This document shows, piece after piece, positions 18,774-28,367 of a stretch of DNA of 64,000 nucleotides (its first letter is position 1; every line of letters begins with the position of its first letter). The DNA lies in the NCBI GenBank assembly GCA_964019335.1, contig OZ025670.1, positions 186,001 through 250,000 on the forward strand, given 5' to 3'. Made by a program: the position numbers and the translations under genes. The notes beneath the pieces were generated by a model. It worked only from the letters and a program-made list of their open reading frames with translations. It ran no database searches and was not told where the DNA came from. This stretch comes from Diplonema japonicum. Lineage: Eukaryota > Euglenozoa > Diplonemea > Diplonemida > Diplonemidae.

Positions 18774-19432
18774 TGTGTTTTTTTTTCTTTCCGTTTTTTT
18801 TATTATTCCTATAGATAGAGCTTGACTGACGTTGGGCAGGGTCGTCTGTTTTTTTTTTAAAGGGAGGAAGAAGAAATGAAGAAGGAAAAAAAAGGGGGGG
18901 GGGGCGTACGAATGCCGTATTTTAAATTGACTTATTGCGTTGCTAAATAACTATCGGTATAATATTGGTCAAGGCAATTTTTTTTTTTAGATTTTTGCCA
19001 AGGTCTTTATTTTAGAAACTTATTAAATTTACAATACGGTATAACATAATTAACATGGGGATAAAGCGACAGCCCCCCCCCCCCCCCCCCCTACTTGCTA
19101 TTTTTCTTCACATGGCCCGTTAATGGTAAATGCCCGTCCTCTTTATTACCCCCCATTCGGCCCCCTTTTTTTTTCTTATTCCATATCTTTTTTTTTTCTT
19201 TCACCTATTTGCCGAGGCTGGATGTTTTTTTTTTCTTCTTCTTTTTTTTTTCTCTTTTCATGTCCTACCCGCATCCCTCTTTTTCTTCCATTCAAACCCC
19301 CCCCCCCCCCCCCCACTTATTCAATCTCTCTGACCCTGAAGTTTATATGTTTTTATTACATATTTAATATTTATCCATGCTACCTATCCTATCTTAAAAA
19401 AAGAAAGAGGAAAGCAAAAAAAAAAAAAAAAA
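18599..19432. other. Intergenic with long homopolymers and one small inverted-repeat element
   Basis: Poly-T to 31 nt, poly-C to about 18 nt and poly-A up to 18 nt. Apart from the element at 18912-19042, no gene is seen. Confidence 0.7.
18912..19042. mobile_element. MITE-like element, about 130 bp
   Basis: ATGCCGTATTTTAAATT on the left is matched inverted on the right as AAATTTACAATACGGTAT, giving terminal inverted repeats of about 17 bp with two or three differences. The interior is AT-rich and non-coding. A target duplication was not identified. Confidence 0.5.
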
Positions 19433-20248
19433 ATGGACAAGTCTCTCGACGAGATAATAGCGGACGACCGGCCCGTTGCACACCAACACAGTCAGCCTCC
19501 AATTGAAAGATTTGGTAAAGGGAGCAAAGGGTTCGGGGGGAAAGGGTGGAAAGGAGGGCTGCCTCCGACTGTTCGGCCCGAGCCTTACAGATCAGGGAAA
19601 GGGGGTAAAAAAGGTACATACAGGGGAGCACGAGCTGAACCAGATATCAATGAAAGGTGGGTGAAGGACAAGTTCGACGATGGCACAAGGGGGAAAAGGT
19701 TCATGAAGCCTCTGAAGCCAGCGGAGCATTTCGACATCAATGCCCGAGTTCACATCAAGGGTATACCGTGGAATTGGGAAGAAAAGGAGCTGAAGCATGT
19801 TTTGGAGCAAGCCGCGCCTGTTCATAAGCTTGTATTCTACTACGATACCATCGGTCGGCCGAACGGCACTGCGATGGCTACCTTTTACAATCAACACGAG
19901 GCGTCTAAGGCGATTGAGGTGCTTGATGGATGCAAACTCAGCTCTTCTGTCATCTCCTTGTCTGCTGCTAAATCTTCGTATGTGAATTCAAAAAAAAAAA
20001 AAAAAAAAAAAAAAAATCTCACAGCACGCTTCCCGACCAAAACCGCCGAGTCCTCACCCCCAGTTTCGGACGCCCTGTCTCTGTCTACCGGCCACCCAAA
20101 CCTGTGGAAGCCGCTCCGTATGTGAATTCAAAAAAAAAAAAAAAAAGAATAAAAAAAAAAAAAAAAAAACGCTCACAGGCAAACTGAGACTGAAAAAATG
20201 AATGATGAGTTGCAAGCTTTCGTTGCGGGTAGTGAGAAAGGTGAGTGA
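19433..20248 (+). CDS. ALYREF: mRNA export factor ALYREF/Yra1-like
   Basis: N-terminal MDKSLDEIIADDR is the UAP56-binding motif of REF proteins. It is followed by Gly/Lys-rich RG-like stretches and an RRM (residues 103-180; RNP2 VHIKGIPW, RNP1-like GTAMATFYN). Exons are 19433-19977, 20025-20117 and 20179-20248, giving 235 aa. The C-terminus MNDELQAFVAG resembles the second UAP56-binding helix. Introns 1 and 2 (47 and 61 nt, both phase 2) begin with the same 13 nt and end in CTCACAG. GTGAGT at 20241 could start a third intron to an AG at 20381, replacing the final GE with DNESFIAS, but that AG is more likely the trans-splice acceptor of the next gene. Confidence 0.85.
19978..20024 (+). other. 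Intron 1 of the ALYREF-like gene, twin of intron 2
   Basis: GTATGTGAATTC, then a poly-A run, then TCTCACAG. The first 13 nt and last 7 nt are identical to the intron at 20118-20178. Confidence 0.85.
20118..20178 (+). other. Intron 2 of the ALYREF-like gene, twin of intron 1
   Basis: GTATGTGAATTC, poly-A interrupted by GAAT, then GCTCACAG. Same phase and same flanking C as intron 1. Confidence 0.85.
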
Positions 20249-20340
20249 GGGGTTTTTTTTTTTTGGAAAAAGAAGGAAGAAAAAAAAAAAAAAGGAAACC
20301 AAAAAGAAAGAGTGTCAGTTGTCTTACCACCTTTTTTTTT

Positions 20341-20381
20341 TTTTCTTTCTTTCTTTCTCCCTCCCCCCTTCCCTCCCTTAG
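20341..20381 (+). promoter_or_regulatory. Likely trans-splice acceptor
   Basis: 41-nt C/T-only tract ending CCTTAG, 53 nt before the ATG of the M23 peptidase gene. Confidence 0.45.
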
Positions 20382-20434
20382 ACAACGAAAGTTTCATTGC
20401 TTCTTAAAGCCTCTCTCCCAAAAAAAGAAAAAAA

Positions 20435-22672
20435 ATGAAACCGAGCATGGGACTGATGACAGTTGTCTCTATTCTATGCACGGTGTGCACTGTGGGTGCG
20501 GTGACAGCAGCAGATTTCAAGGCAGAGCAGGCTGTGTGGCCTACAACCGGAACGACGACACCGACGCCGTCTGCAAGTACATTTGGACCGAGGAGGCTGA
20601 AATCGGGGAACTACAGGTACGACTTCCACAGGGGGATTGACATCCCATGTGTGTTAGGGGACCCTGTGTACGCATCTGTGGATGGTGTGGTGATAAAGGC
20701 TGGCATCACCACGGGCTATGACGACCCTTTGGTCCAGCTGGAGCACACAACCTCCAGCGGTGTCTACTACACGAACTACATGCACATGGACTCTGTTGCC
20801 GTTAACATCAGCGATGTGGTTGCCAAAGCCACCTACCTCGGAGAGTGTGGTGCCAGCTTCTCAGGATTCGAGCACGTGCACTTTGAAGTCAGGGAAGGCG
20901 GAAAAAACCAGCAGAACTGCATCCACCCCCTTTCCCTCCTTCCTTGGCACGACCCCATCGTAGAAGGGCCGTTCACCTTTGCCATCGAGTCTGCCACCGA
21001 CATCGCACAGGGCAGGTACAACATTACTGTTCTGACACAGATGACCAACAGGCAGCTGTACCTCAAGAGAATCGACGTAGGCCTCGTGGGTGTCGCCATG
21101 AAGGCACCTGTTCAAGTTGCTGGCAGGGATGTCGAGCCAACGTTCTTCGACATGCACACTGCGAACTTCCAATACACGCACAAGAAGAGCGAATGGCCTG
21201 CTGCAGACTGCCACTACGCCACGGAGCATCCCAATGGCTCGGACTACGATGCTCACATACACCTGGACAAGGGTGAGGGGTCTGCTGGTGTGTTCAACGG
21301 GCAGACCATCCTTCCTTACAAGTTCGTGTCGGGCTCAACGGACTACCAGCTGCGCGTCTCAATCACAGTGGAGGCCGCTGACGTGAACACAGCACCGCTT
21401 GCTTCAGAGCTGTGCATCGAGGCCTCAGCAACCTCTGTGGAGTTCCCGTACCTCGCGGCACCTAACGATTTCATGCAGGAGACTGACATGTTCGGCAAGT
21501 GCACCCCTGCGCCACCCACTGCGGAGCCCACGTCCGCCCCACCCACAGCCGAACCGACACTCGCACCCCCCACACCCGCACCGCCTGCGACCTTCACCAT
21601 CGATGTGCCTGTCCACCACAGCCACGACGACTGCGAAGAGGACGACAGCACTGGCGACGTCTCCTTCGGCTCCAGCGACCTAGAGCTGGGGCACGACGGC
21701 GACCCGCAGACAGTAGGCATCAGGTGGAGGGAGGTGAACATCCCTGCAGGCAGTACCATCGTTGAGGCGAAGATCGTTTTCGTGGCCGACGAGTCCAATT
21801 CAGGCACTGCGCCGGTCGTCGACGTGCTGTTCGATGCTGCAGGCGACTCGCAGAGCTACAAAGTCGACAAGCCCAGCACGCGAACAACGACAGCATCCGT
21901 GCAATGGACAATCAGCGAGGTGTGGACAACGGGACTTACGTACGAGACGCCTGACTTGTCGGCAGCGCTGCAGGAGGTTGTCGATGGTGCTGGCTGGCAT
22001 GAAGGCAACACCGTGGGGTGCCTCATCCGTGTTGCTATTGGCTGCCCTGCGGGTGCGAAGCGCACGGCGGAGCCCTTCGGTGACGACGGTCCTGTGCTGC
22101 ACGTAGTGTACGCGCCTTCGAACGTGGTGACAAAAAGGGTGCGCGTGGGGTACAGCCTCGACGATGTGGAACAGCGCACGTGGAGCACGTTCGAGACGAG
22201 CGTGGACTTGGAGCTGGCCCATGACAATGGCCAGGACCAGGCAGTGGGGCTGAGGTTCAGGTCGCTGGGGGTGCCGCAGGGGGCGAACATTGTGTATGCA
22301 GGGGTCACCTTCGTTGCAGACAGGGACGAGACGGGGGATTCACCTTCTCTGACCATCCACGGGGATAGTGCGGATTCATCAGCACAGTGGAGCTTGGCAA
22401 ACCTACCAAACGACAGGACGCCGACTGCAGCTGTGGTGAACTGGACAGGACTTCCTGCATGGCACCGCCGTGGCGGGTATGCTACTCCCGATCTGACCGC
22501 TATCGTGGTTGAGCTCACTTCTCGTCTAGGTTGGACAACTGACTCACACCTTTCTTTAATCATCAAGAAGAACCCAAGCCAAGCACCTGCGGACGCCCTG
22601 CGCGCGGCTGAGTCCTTTGATTCTTCTACCCCAGACGAGGCACCCGTCCTCACCATATCGTACACAGTGTGA
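20435..22672 (+). CDS. Secreted M23-family metallopeptidase with two C-terminal beta domains
   Basis: 745 aa with signal peptide MKPSMGLMTVVSILCTVCTV to about residue 26. The LytM/M23 core at residues 55-160 has HRGIDI (zinc-binding H and D), the strand YTNYMHMD, and HVHFEVR (catalytic and zinc-binding HxH), so the metal site is intact. A Pro/Thr linker (PPTAEPT repeats, about residues 355-390) leads to two copies of a roughly 170-residue domain. Each begins with a DVSFGSSDLELGHD-like stretch and has an IPAGSTIVEA or VPQGANIVYA block and a C-terminal PVLHVVYA or PVLTISYT strand, like DNRLRE-type domains common in bacterial secreted proteins. Likely substrate is bacterial peptidoglycan cross-bridges. 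The architecture suggests bacterial origin. Confidence 0.82.
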   Translation: MKPSMGLMTVVSILCTVCTVGAVTAADFKAEQAVWPTTGTTTPTPSASTFGPRRLKSGNYRYDFHRGIDIPCVLGDPVYASVDGVVIKAGITTGYDDPLVQLEHTTSSGVYYTNYMHMDSVAVNISDVVAKATYLGECGASFSGFEHVHFEVREGGKNQQNCIHPLSLLPWHDPIVEGPFTFAIESATDIAQGRYNITVLTQMTNRQLYLKRIDVGLVGVAMKAPVQVAGRDVEPTFFDMHTANFQYTHKKSEWPAADCHYATEHPNGSDYDAHIHLDKGEGSAGVFNGQTILPYKFVSGSTDYQLRVSITVEAADVNTAPLASELCIEASATSVEFPYLAAPNDFMQETDMFGKCTPAPPTAEPTSAPPTAEPTLAPPTPAPPATFTIDVPVHHSHDDCEEDDSTGDVSFGSSDLELGHDGDPQTVGIRWREVNIPAGSTIVEAKIVFVADESNSGTAPVVDVLFDAAGDSQSYKVDKPSTRTTTASVQWTISEVWTTGLTYETPDLSAALQEVVDGAGWHEGNTVGCLIRVAIGCPAGAKRTAEPFGDDGPVLHVVYAPSNVVTKRVRVGYSLDDVEQRTWSTFETSVDLELAHDNGQDQAVGLRFRSLGVPQGANIVYAGVTFVADRDETGDSPSLTIHGDSADSSAQWSLANLPNDRTPTAAVVNWTGLPAWHRRGGYATPDLTAIVVELTSRLGWTTDSHLSLIIKKNPSQAPADALRAAESFDSSTPDEAPVLTISYTV

Positions 22673-23059
22673 TATGGCTATGGCTGAGATGATTTCTTTT
22701 TGTTTTCTCTGCCTCTCTTCTGTTTTATTTTAATACTTACGCGTTCCCCCTTTTTACCTTTCTCCTGTTATGCAGAGATGACTCTTTCTTTAACGCTGCA
22801 CACTTAACGCCAAATAGTGTTGCAGCCGACGCCCTATTCTTATTTTTTTGTTTCTTAAAAAAAAGTATTCTCAATTTCGCGAATATATATTAGGGGGCAC
22901 GGACAAGACGGTTGCGGACCCTGTACAAAGAATGACATTGATGCTTTTCCCTTTGAAACAGCTAGTCTCACCGTGGTGTCCAATCCCCCCCCCTTTTTTT
23001 TTACTTACACCCTACAATTTTTTAAAAAAATTGTTTGTTCTATTCTCTCACCTGTGTAT

Positions 23060-23095
<36 letters not shown>

Positions 23096-23112
23096 ACAAA
23101 AAAAATTGCATC
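22673..23112. other. Intergenic with one solo repeat end
   Basis: Contains a 40-nt match (22796-22835) to the 3' end of the repeat pair at 27309 and 30620, then a poly-A run of 28 nt before the next gene. No other feature. Confidence 0.6.
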
Positions 23113-24800
23113 ATGAGGCAAGTAGTAGTATTTGCGGTACTAGGGGCACTGATGCCCGTGCTGACAGTTGAGGTGGAGGGGAGTGGAAGTGTGGATGATG
23201 ATAGACATGAAGCCCATGAGCAAGATCTGGGCAAATTAATCAAAGACAGCGAAACCGTGGTTGTTGCAGAAAAGGAGCCCTTGTTGAAAACCTTCAACAA
23301 AACAAACACAACCTCTGCGGTTATTGTCTCTCGCGATCATGCAGAGCCTGCACCCACTCTACGAAACCACAGCCTCGTATCCAGCAAAGACGACGAGGAT
23401 AAGGAAACCACACCGACAAAATCCGCTCGCGAAGGAAACGAGACCGAAAGAACAACACTAAGGGAAAAACCTGCTACGCTCATAGCGAAAAGAGACCTCG
23501 AAGACCCCACATTGCCCAAGGATGGTGAAAAGCACAGTTCGGAACACAAAGCCACCACAGTGGGAATTCAAGTCGACGGCGACAAACAAACAACACTACC
23601 ACTGCCGAAGGAGACCGAACAGGTCAGCGCAGCACAGAAAGCTCACAAGGACGACGACATCACGGACCACACCGCCGAGAAGAAACCCCACAAAGATGTT
23701 GACAAAAATCCAACAACCACCGACGGTTCAATGCCGTCCAGCGTAAAAACACTGAGCGGCAACGAGGACAAACCCGAGCACATCCTTACCAAACCACACA
23801 CGGAAGAACAAGATCTTAAAACCCTCTCAAAACCTAGCGATGAGCCTGCCATGGCCAGCAAAAAACTTCCCGTACATGATTCTTCTGAGGACGAGCCAAA
23901 AGAGAAAAAGAATCTTGCAAAAACCAAAATCGACGACGACGAGGTATCGCACGACGCCACGTTGGTAACCGACAAGAAACCTGTCACCCATGCCCTCCCC
24001 GTGGTAAAAGAGGACAAGAAGGACGAGAAGGAACCGACAGGGCTTCAAAAGGAACAAGAAAAACTAAAAGAAGGTAAGGTGGTGAAAGAAAAGAAAGAGG
24101 ACGACGACGAAGAGCAGCACCACGAGGGTGCTGTGGAGAAGGACGATGATCATGAGCACGACCATGACGAGAAGAAGGTAACAGTGTTGAAGAAAAACGA
24201 CGAAAAACACCCGAAGAAGGTAAAGAACCCAATCGTGATCCTTGACGGGGACAAGGAGACCCCACCCCTCCCCAAAAAGCCTGCCCCGCTACCGCCTTCA
24301 ACGAAGTCTGCGGAAAAAACCGAGAACTTCAAGATCAGCATCAACGCCAACGCAAATTTCGACGACCCGCTCCCAAACCAACACGGGACCGACATTCTCA
24401 TCGCCGCCGTCGGCGCTTGTGTTTTCATCTATGGTGCCGGGTTCTCCATGAACAGCATGGGATGGAAGTTCGATAAGATTGCAAGGTGTAACACCCCGCA
24501 GAATATTTCCCTCACTACCCCGATGAAGGTCTGGTGGTGCGTCTGCCTCATTGGTTGGGTTGTCTTCAAGATTGCCGAAGCCCTCATAAGCGGCGGGCTC
24601 ATGGGATGCAGTGCCTGCAGTGCTGCCGTCACTATGCTGCGTAAGGGCGAAATGCCTGACGACTCTGCGGAGTTGATTTCCGTTAGTACCTCGTCTCCAA
24701 GAAATATGGGGCAGGCAAGCCCTGCTGCTATGAGAAGCTCTTCGAGAAGGAAAACCGGGATGTCGTTGGCGAAACCGGCCACGAGTATGGAGAGGGCAAG

Positions 24801-24833
<33 letters not shown>

Positions 24834-25092
24834 TTGGTTTAAATTATCATTCTCACAGATGTTACAAAAAAAGTCTACAAAAAACCTCTCCGTAGCTCAA
24901 GCAGTGCGCCTACACAGCAGTACGCACCAGCGTCTGCCCATGCACATAGTGCCGGTCCCTCTGGGTGGGGTGATGATGACGGGTGGGATGTATGATGACA
25001 AAAAAAAAAAAAAAAAAAAAAAATGATGTTTTTTTTTCCCTCCATTCTAGGAACATGATGACAACAAGGAAGAGTTCGAGGAGGATTGGTGA
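23113..25092 (+). CDS. Secretory-pathway membrane protein with long charged region and acidic Trp-rich tail
   Basis: Exons 23113-24784, 24859-24989 and 25051-25092 encode 614 aa. The signal peptide MRQVVVFAVLGALMPVLTVE is followed by about 390 residues of Lys/Glu/Asp/Thr-rich disorder, then two hydrophobic segments (ILIAAVGACVFIYGAGF and WWCVCLIGWVVFKIAEALI). The tail, once two introns of 74 and 61 nt are removed, ends GPSGWGDDDGWDEHDDNKEE followed by FEEDW. The first donor (GTATGG at 24785) is chosen because only it brings the downstream exons into a frame that stays open and yields this coherent acidic tail. Function is unknown. The tail resembles acidic tryptophan motifs bound by delta-COP. 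Confidence 0.6.
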
Positions 25093-25743
25093 TGACGCAG
25101 GGGTAGATTTACAGTAGTCTTTTTTTTTTTTTTTATGATTTTTTTTTTTTAACTCTACTCTTTTCTTCTTTTTTTTTTTTTTTTTGTTCTAACAAAAAAG
25201 TAATTTGAAAAGAAAAAAAATGCCCCCCCCCCCACAGCGACATCTGATGTTTTTTTTTTCTCTCTCTTTTTTTTTATTGTGCCTTTTACTTATTCGGCGG
25301 AATAAAGAAGTAAAAGTAATGATTTTAAAAGGAAAGTGCCTGAGAACATGAGTGGAGGGGGACCCAGTGAGTTAACCTTAAGAAGAAAGAACAAAAATAA
25401 AAAAAAGAACAGGTGTTGACTTTTCCCCTTATTGGTTTCTCTTTTTTTTTTAAAAGGGGGGCAACGTTGGTAAATGTTTCGGGTTTTACAAACTTCTCCA
25501 GGTTTTACCCCGGGCACATACAAAACAACGGGCAGTTCCCTCTTTTAAATTTCACCGTATTTTTTTTTTTTTCTTCTTTTTTTTTTTAGAAAAAAAAAAC
25601 AACTACCACCACCACCCCTCCCCTCCATTTTTTTTCCCCCTTAATGATTTGTCTTTTGTTTTAATATCACCCCTCACCCCCTTCCCTATGTCGTCCTTTA
25701 AAAAACGCAGGCTTGGAAGGAGGGGGGAAAAAAAAAGAGAGAA
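25093..25743. other. Homopolymer-rich intergenic stretch
   Basis: Poly-T, poly-A and poly-C runs throughout, no gene seen. The interval 25310-25560 is less repetitive but has no convincing coding frame. Confidence 0.6.
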
Positions 25744-26463
25744 ATGGATGAAATAATGGTGATGGAGATCCAAAAAGGAGTTGGTCCTTGGGGTTTGATA
25801 CCCGCGTGTGTCGGGAAGGCGCTGCTGGCCATGAATAAAACGGTTCAGGAATTGAGAGATGAGGTCCAGTCGTGGGGGAAGGAACAGGAAATGGCAGATA
25901 TTTTAGAGAAATGCGGTGCTTTGGAAAAGGCTTTCGGTACACAGCAGCTGAGTGTTCCCAGGTGGGAGGATCAGATCTCGGTGTCGCCATCCGAATCCGA
26001 GGGAGGGACTGCATCACCATCTGGTTCTGCGGCAGTTCCACCCTCCAGATTCCCTAGAACCACTCACACGCCAAAACTGGAAAAAAGTAGAAAAGCATCC
26101 CTTCCGCAAAGTGTGGTGAGGAAGACACCTCCCAAGCCCGTTGTTGCCCCTCTGTTTCTTTCAGCGCACCCACTAGGGCCCCCGCCCAACCTAATGAACC
26201 TAGTGGAGAAGAGCTTGCCTTCACCTCCTTCCCCCCCTGCACGAATTCCTGAAGAGCCGTCATTTGAGTACGAAAAGAGTCAGACAGAAGTGAATGATGA
26301 AGAGGAAAATTGTGGTGGCACCACCCCTATGTCGTCACCGGTGTCCCTTCGCCGGCCCAGGCCGTTTCACATAGTACAGGAACAACAACAACAACAATTG
26401 CAACCTGTTAAAAAAACACAAATATTTACCTGCTTAGATGTGCTTGATATTTTACCTGAATAG
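25744..26463 (+). CDS. Unknown 239-aa Pro/Ser-rich protein
   Basis: Begins with a short helical region (VGKALLAMNKTVQELRDEVQ, residues 22-60), then is Pro/Ser/Lys-rich and probably disordered, with a poly-Gln run (EQQQQQQL). It ends TCLDVLDILPE. The next gene contains GLVDILPEREPFD, so both may share a short docking motif. No signal peptide or membrane helix. No family is recognised. Confidence 0.55.
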   Translation: MDEIMVMEIQKGVGPWGLIPACVGKALLAMNKTVQELRDEVQSWGKEQEMADILEKCGALEKAFGTQQLSVPRWEDQISVSPSESEGGTASPSGSAAVPPSRFPRTTHTPKLEKSRKASLPQSVVRKTPPKPVVAPLFLSAHPLGPPPNLMNLVEKSLPSPPSPPARIPEEPSFEYEKSQTEVNDEEENCGGTTPMSSPVSLRRPRPFHIVQEQQQQQLQPVKKTQIFTCLDVLDILPE

Positions 26464-26569
26464 ATGTAACCCTTTCCCCCCCTTTTTTTTCCCCCCTTCT
26501 AACAGTTTAAAAAGAAAAAAAAAAAAAAAGGTGTGAAGGGAAGGAGGGGGGTAGGGAGAGAGAAATGAG

Positions 26570-27214
26570 ATGTCGGCTTTACAGCTGGTTTCGTCACCGC
26601 ACCACGATACTTTGTTAAGCCCCACCTCCAGCCCGAAGGCACTGCTGGTGTATAAAACACAACTCTGCAAATTTATATTGAGCAAGAAAAAGAAAAGGAC
26701 GAAGGAAAAAACATTTGACAAGGAGCGAGGTTGGTGTGAGAGGGTTCTCGGGGGCGGTGGGAAGGACCGGGATCGATATCTTGGATTCAAATCGATGCAG
26801 AAGGAAGAAATTCCTGAAAGAGTGGAAGTGAGGCACACGCCGGTCGTGCTCCCGGTGCTCCCTAACCTTCGAGATACAGAAATCGCCACAATGCCCAGTA
26901 CAGCCAAGAGAGCTGCTAGACGGTGGGCGGGGCTTGTCGACATTCTTCCTGAACGAGAGCCCTTCGACCCCGCAATAGAATCTACCATCGTCTTTGAGAC
27001 GAAAACAGTACGTAGAAAAGAAAAAAAGAAGAAAAAAAAAAACGCAACACAGGGCTATCCGTCCCCATTCAAGCACCGGGCACACCCGCCTCTCACCTTG
27101 TCCAGCTTCGGCCCCCCGACACGATACCCAAAGCCGCCTGCGAGACCGCGGAAAAAAAAGCACACAACGGCCTCTAGAAAAACCAAGGTCGAAGCCGGTC
27201 TAACAATTTTATAA
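26570..27214 (+). CDS. Unknown basic Pro-rich protein
   Basis: Up to 214 aa. It contains RRWAGLVDILPEREPFDP near residue 130. The interval 27009-27053 (GTACGT...CACAG, 45 nt, A-rich) has all the marks of a local intron and is a multiple of three, so the frame stays open either way; removing it joins FETKT to GYPSPFKHRAH. The Lys-rich segment near residue 40 could hide a further intron. It may be related in function to the upstream gene by the shared DILPE motif. No domain is recognised. Confidence 0.5.
   Translation: MSALQLVSSPHHDTLLSPTSSPKALLVYKTQLCKFILSKKKKRTKEKTFDKERGWCERVLGGGGKDRDRYLGFKSMQKEEIPERVEVRHTPVVLPVLPNLRDTEIATMPSTAKRAARRWAGLVDILPEREPFDPAIESTIVFETKTVRRKEKKKKKKNATQGYPSPFKHRAHPPLTLSSFGPPTRYPKPPARPRKKKHTTASRKTKVEAGLTIL
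27009..27053 (+). other. Predicted 45-nt in-frame intron
   Basis: GTACGT donor and ACACAG acceptor around an A-rich core. A multiple of three without stops, so it is easily misread as coding (Lys-rich). Confidence 0.6.
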
Positions 27215-27251
27215 AAAACCCCATTCTTTCCTTTTTTTTGTTTTTGTTTTC

Positions 27252-27286
<35 letters not shown>

Positions 27287-27308
27287 AGAAGAAAAATTGC
27301 TATATTTA

Positions 27309-27641
27309 TTGTTGGTGGTGGGGATAACATGGAAATATAAGAAGTACATCAGATGTGTTGTTCGCTGTTGACCTCCTCGTCGGTCATCACCGGTAGCGCC
27401 CGAGTGGAAGAACGTAACGCAGATGCTCAGGGTGACGAACAGGCAGCAAACTGCACGAGCGCAGAATCTTGGTTACCCGGGACGCCCCGGCTAGGGTTGA
27501 GCACACCGCACGCATTAAGGACACGACGCGGAACGCAAAAGAAGCTACAACTCGGCCGGGGAGCGCCCCCTGTAATCAAGTAGGTAGTTCGTGCTTCATT
27601 GCACGCTTAACGCCACCTAGTGTTGCAATCAAAGCCCCATT
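27309..27641 (+). repeat. Dispersed repeat R, copy 1
   Basis: Starts TTGTTGGTGGTGGGGATAAC and ends GCAATCAAAGCCCC. Nearly identical to 30620-30916 except for about 40 extra nt near 27545-27585. It contains a CGAGTGG box and GGTTACCCGGGAC, loosely like Pol III A and B boxes of a tRNA-derived SINE; this is weak. A 60-codon frame is conserved in both copies but looks non-coding. Confidence 0.8.
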
Positions 27642-28041
27642 TATTTTATTTATTAGTCCTAGTACTGACCATACCCCCTCCCTTTTTAGGGCATGCGGCT
27701 TTCGCTTTTGGAGTTTGCATGTTAATTTGAGTTTATTATCAACAAAAAAAAAATGGATCATAGTGATTCTCGGTAGGGCATCCCCCCCCTCCCCCAAGTC
27801 CTGGGTACTCTAAACCGCATCCGATGGTAAGAGACCTTCCGTTGCATTTCGGCTGGGCAACAGATAACCCACCACTTGTATCGAAAGATAGCACCGGACG
27901 GTGATTGTTAGCAGCTAGGGTGCGTGGCGACACCCTCCGCTTGTGAATGTGATGCGGGGGTAGCGTGGAAAAGTGTCCCCTCCCCTGTCGTGAGGCAAGA
28001 GATAAAGCACCAAGCTCCCGAATGATCATAATTATAAAGCT

Positions 28042-28210
28042 CTACACCCATGTGGAGTTGACTCTGGGCCGTTGTTGGGTGTCGTGCTAGACTTCGCCAA
28101 GTGTTTTGACACAACTGGTGTGCTGAAGCTGATAGAACGGATGGGAATAGACAAGGGGGTCCTGAGAGCGTTGGAAGGGATGTACAATGGTCTATCGTCC
28201 AAAAGGTATT
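28042..28210 (+). pseudogene. Reverse transcriptase fragment
   Basis: Reads GVVLDFAKCFDTTGVLKLIE then RMGIDKGVLRALEGMYNGLS. This matches the RT palm motif A region (D-F-x-K-x-F-D) and the following helix of LINE-type enzymes. There is no YADD box, endonuclease or upstream frame, so only a short relic remains. Confidence 0.7.
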
Positions 28211-28222
28211 TGTTTTTTGGAA

Positions 28223-28259
28223 GGTCGTTGCTAACCACTTCGTTCCTATCATAGCAATC
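28223..28259 (+). repeat. Short hairpin repeat, copy 1
   Basis: GGTCGTTGCTAACCACTTCG followed by TTCCTATCATAGCAATC. TTGCTA near the start is inverted as TAGCAA at the end. Related copies are at 30431, 30491 and 55618, all next to poly-T or poly-A. Confidence 0.7.
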
Positions 28260-28367
28260 TTTTTTTCTTTTGCTATTCAAATTTAAAAATTTGGCCGCAT
28301 GCTTTGCAATGAGAGAGCGGGTGGGGAACGACATATAAAAAGGGCGGGGGGGGGGGGGGGGGGGAGG

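Larger units (their letters stand above)
27642..28367. other. Decayed repeat sequence before the surface-protein gene
   Basis: No intact gene. Holds a reverse transcriptase fragment (28042-28210), one copy of a 37-bp hairpin repeat (28223-28259) and a poly-G run of about 22 nt just before the next ATG. Confidence 0.6.

Noticed and set aside
23035-23112. Upstream extension of the gene at 23113 through a Lys run
   Set aside because: The Lys run is a poly-A tract before the real start. The ATG at 23113 begins a signal peptide.
24785-24858. Splice donor at the GTTTT after GCAAGG (24801)
   Set aside because: That choice gives a frame ending in a poly-Lys run, whereas GTATGG at 24785 gives the acidic Trp tail with the next intron also in phase.
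27350-27560. Functional tRNA gene inside repeat R
   Set aside because: Only loose A- and B-box-like strings are present and no cloverleaf can be drawn.
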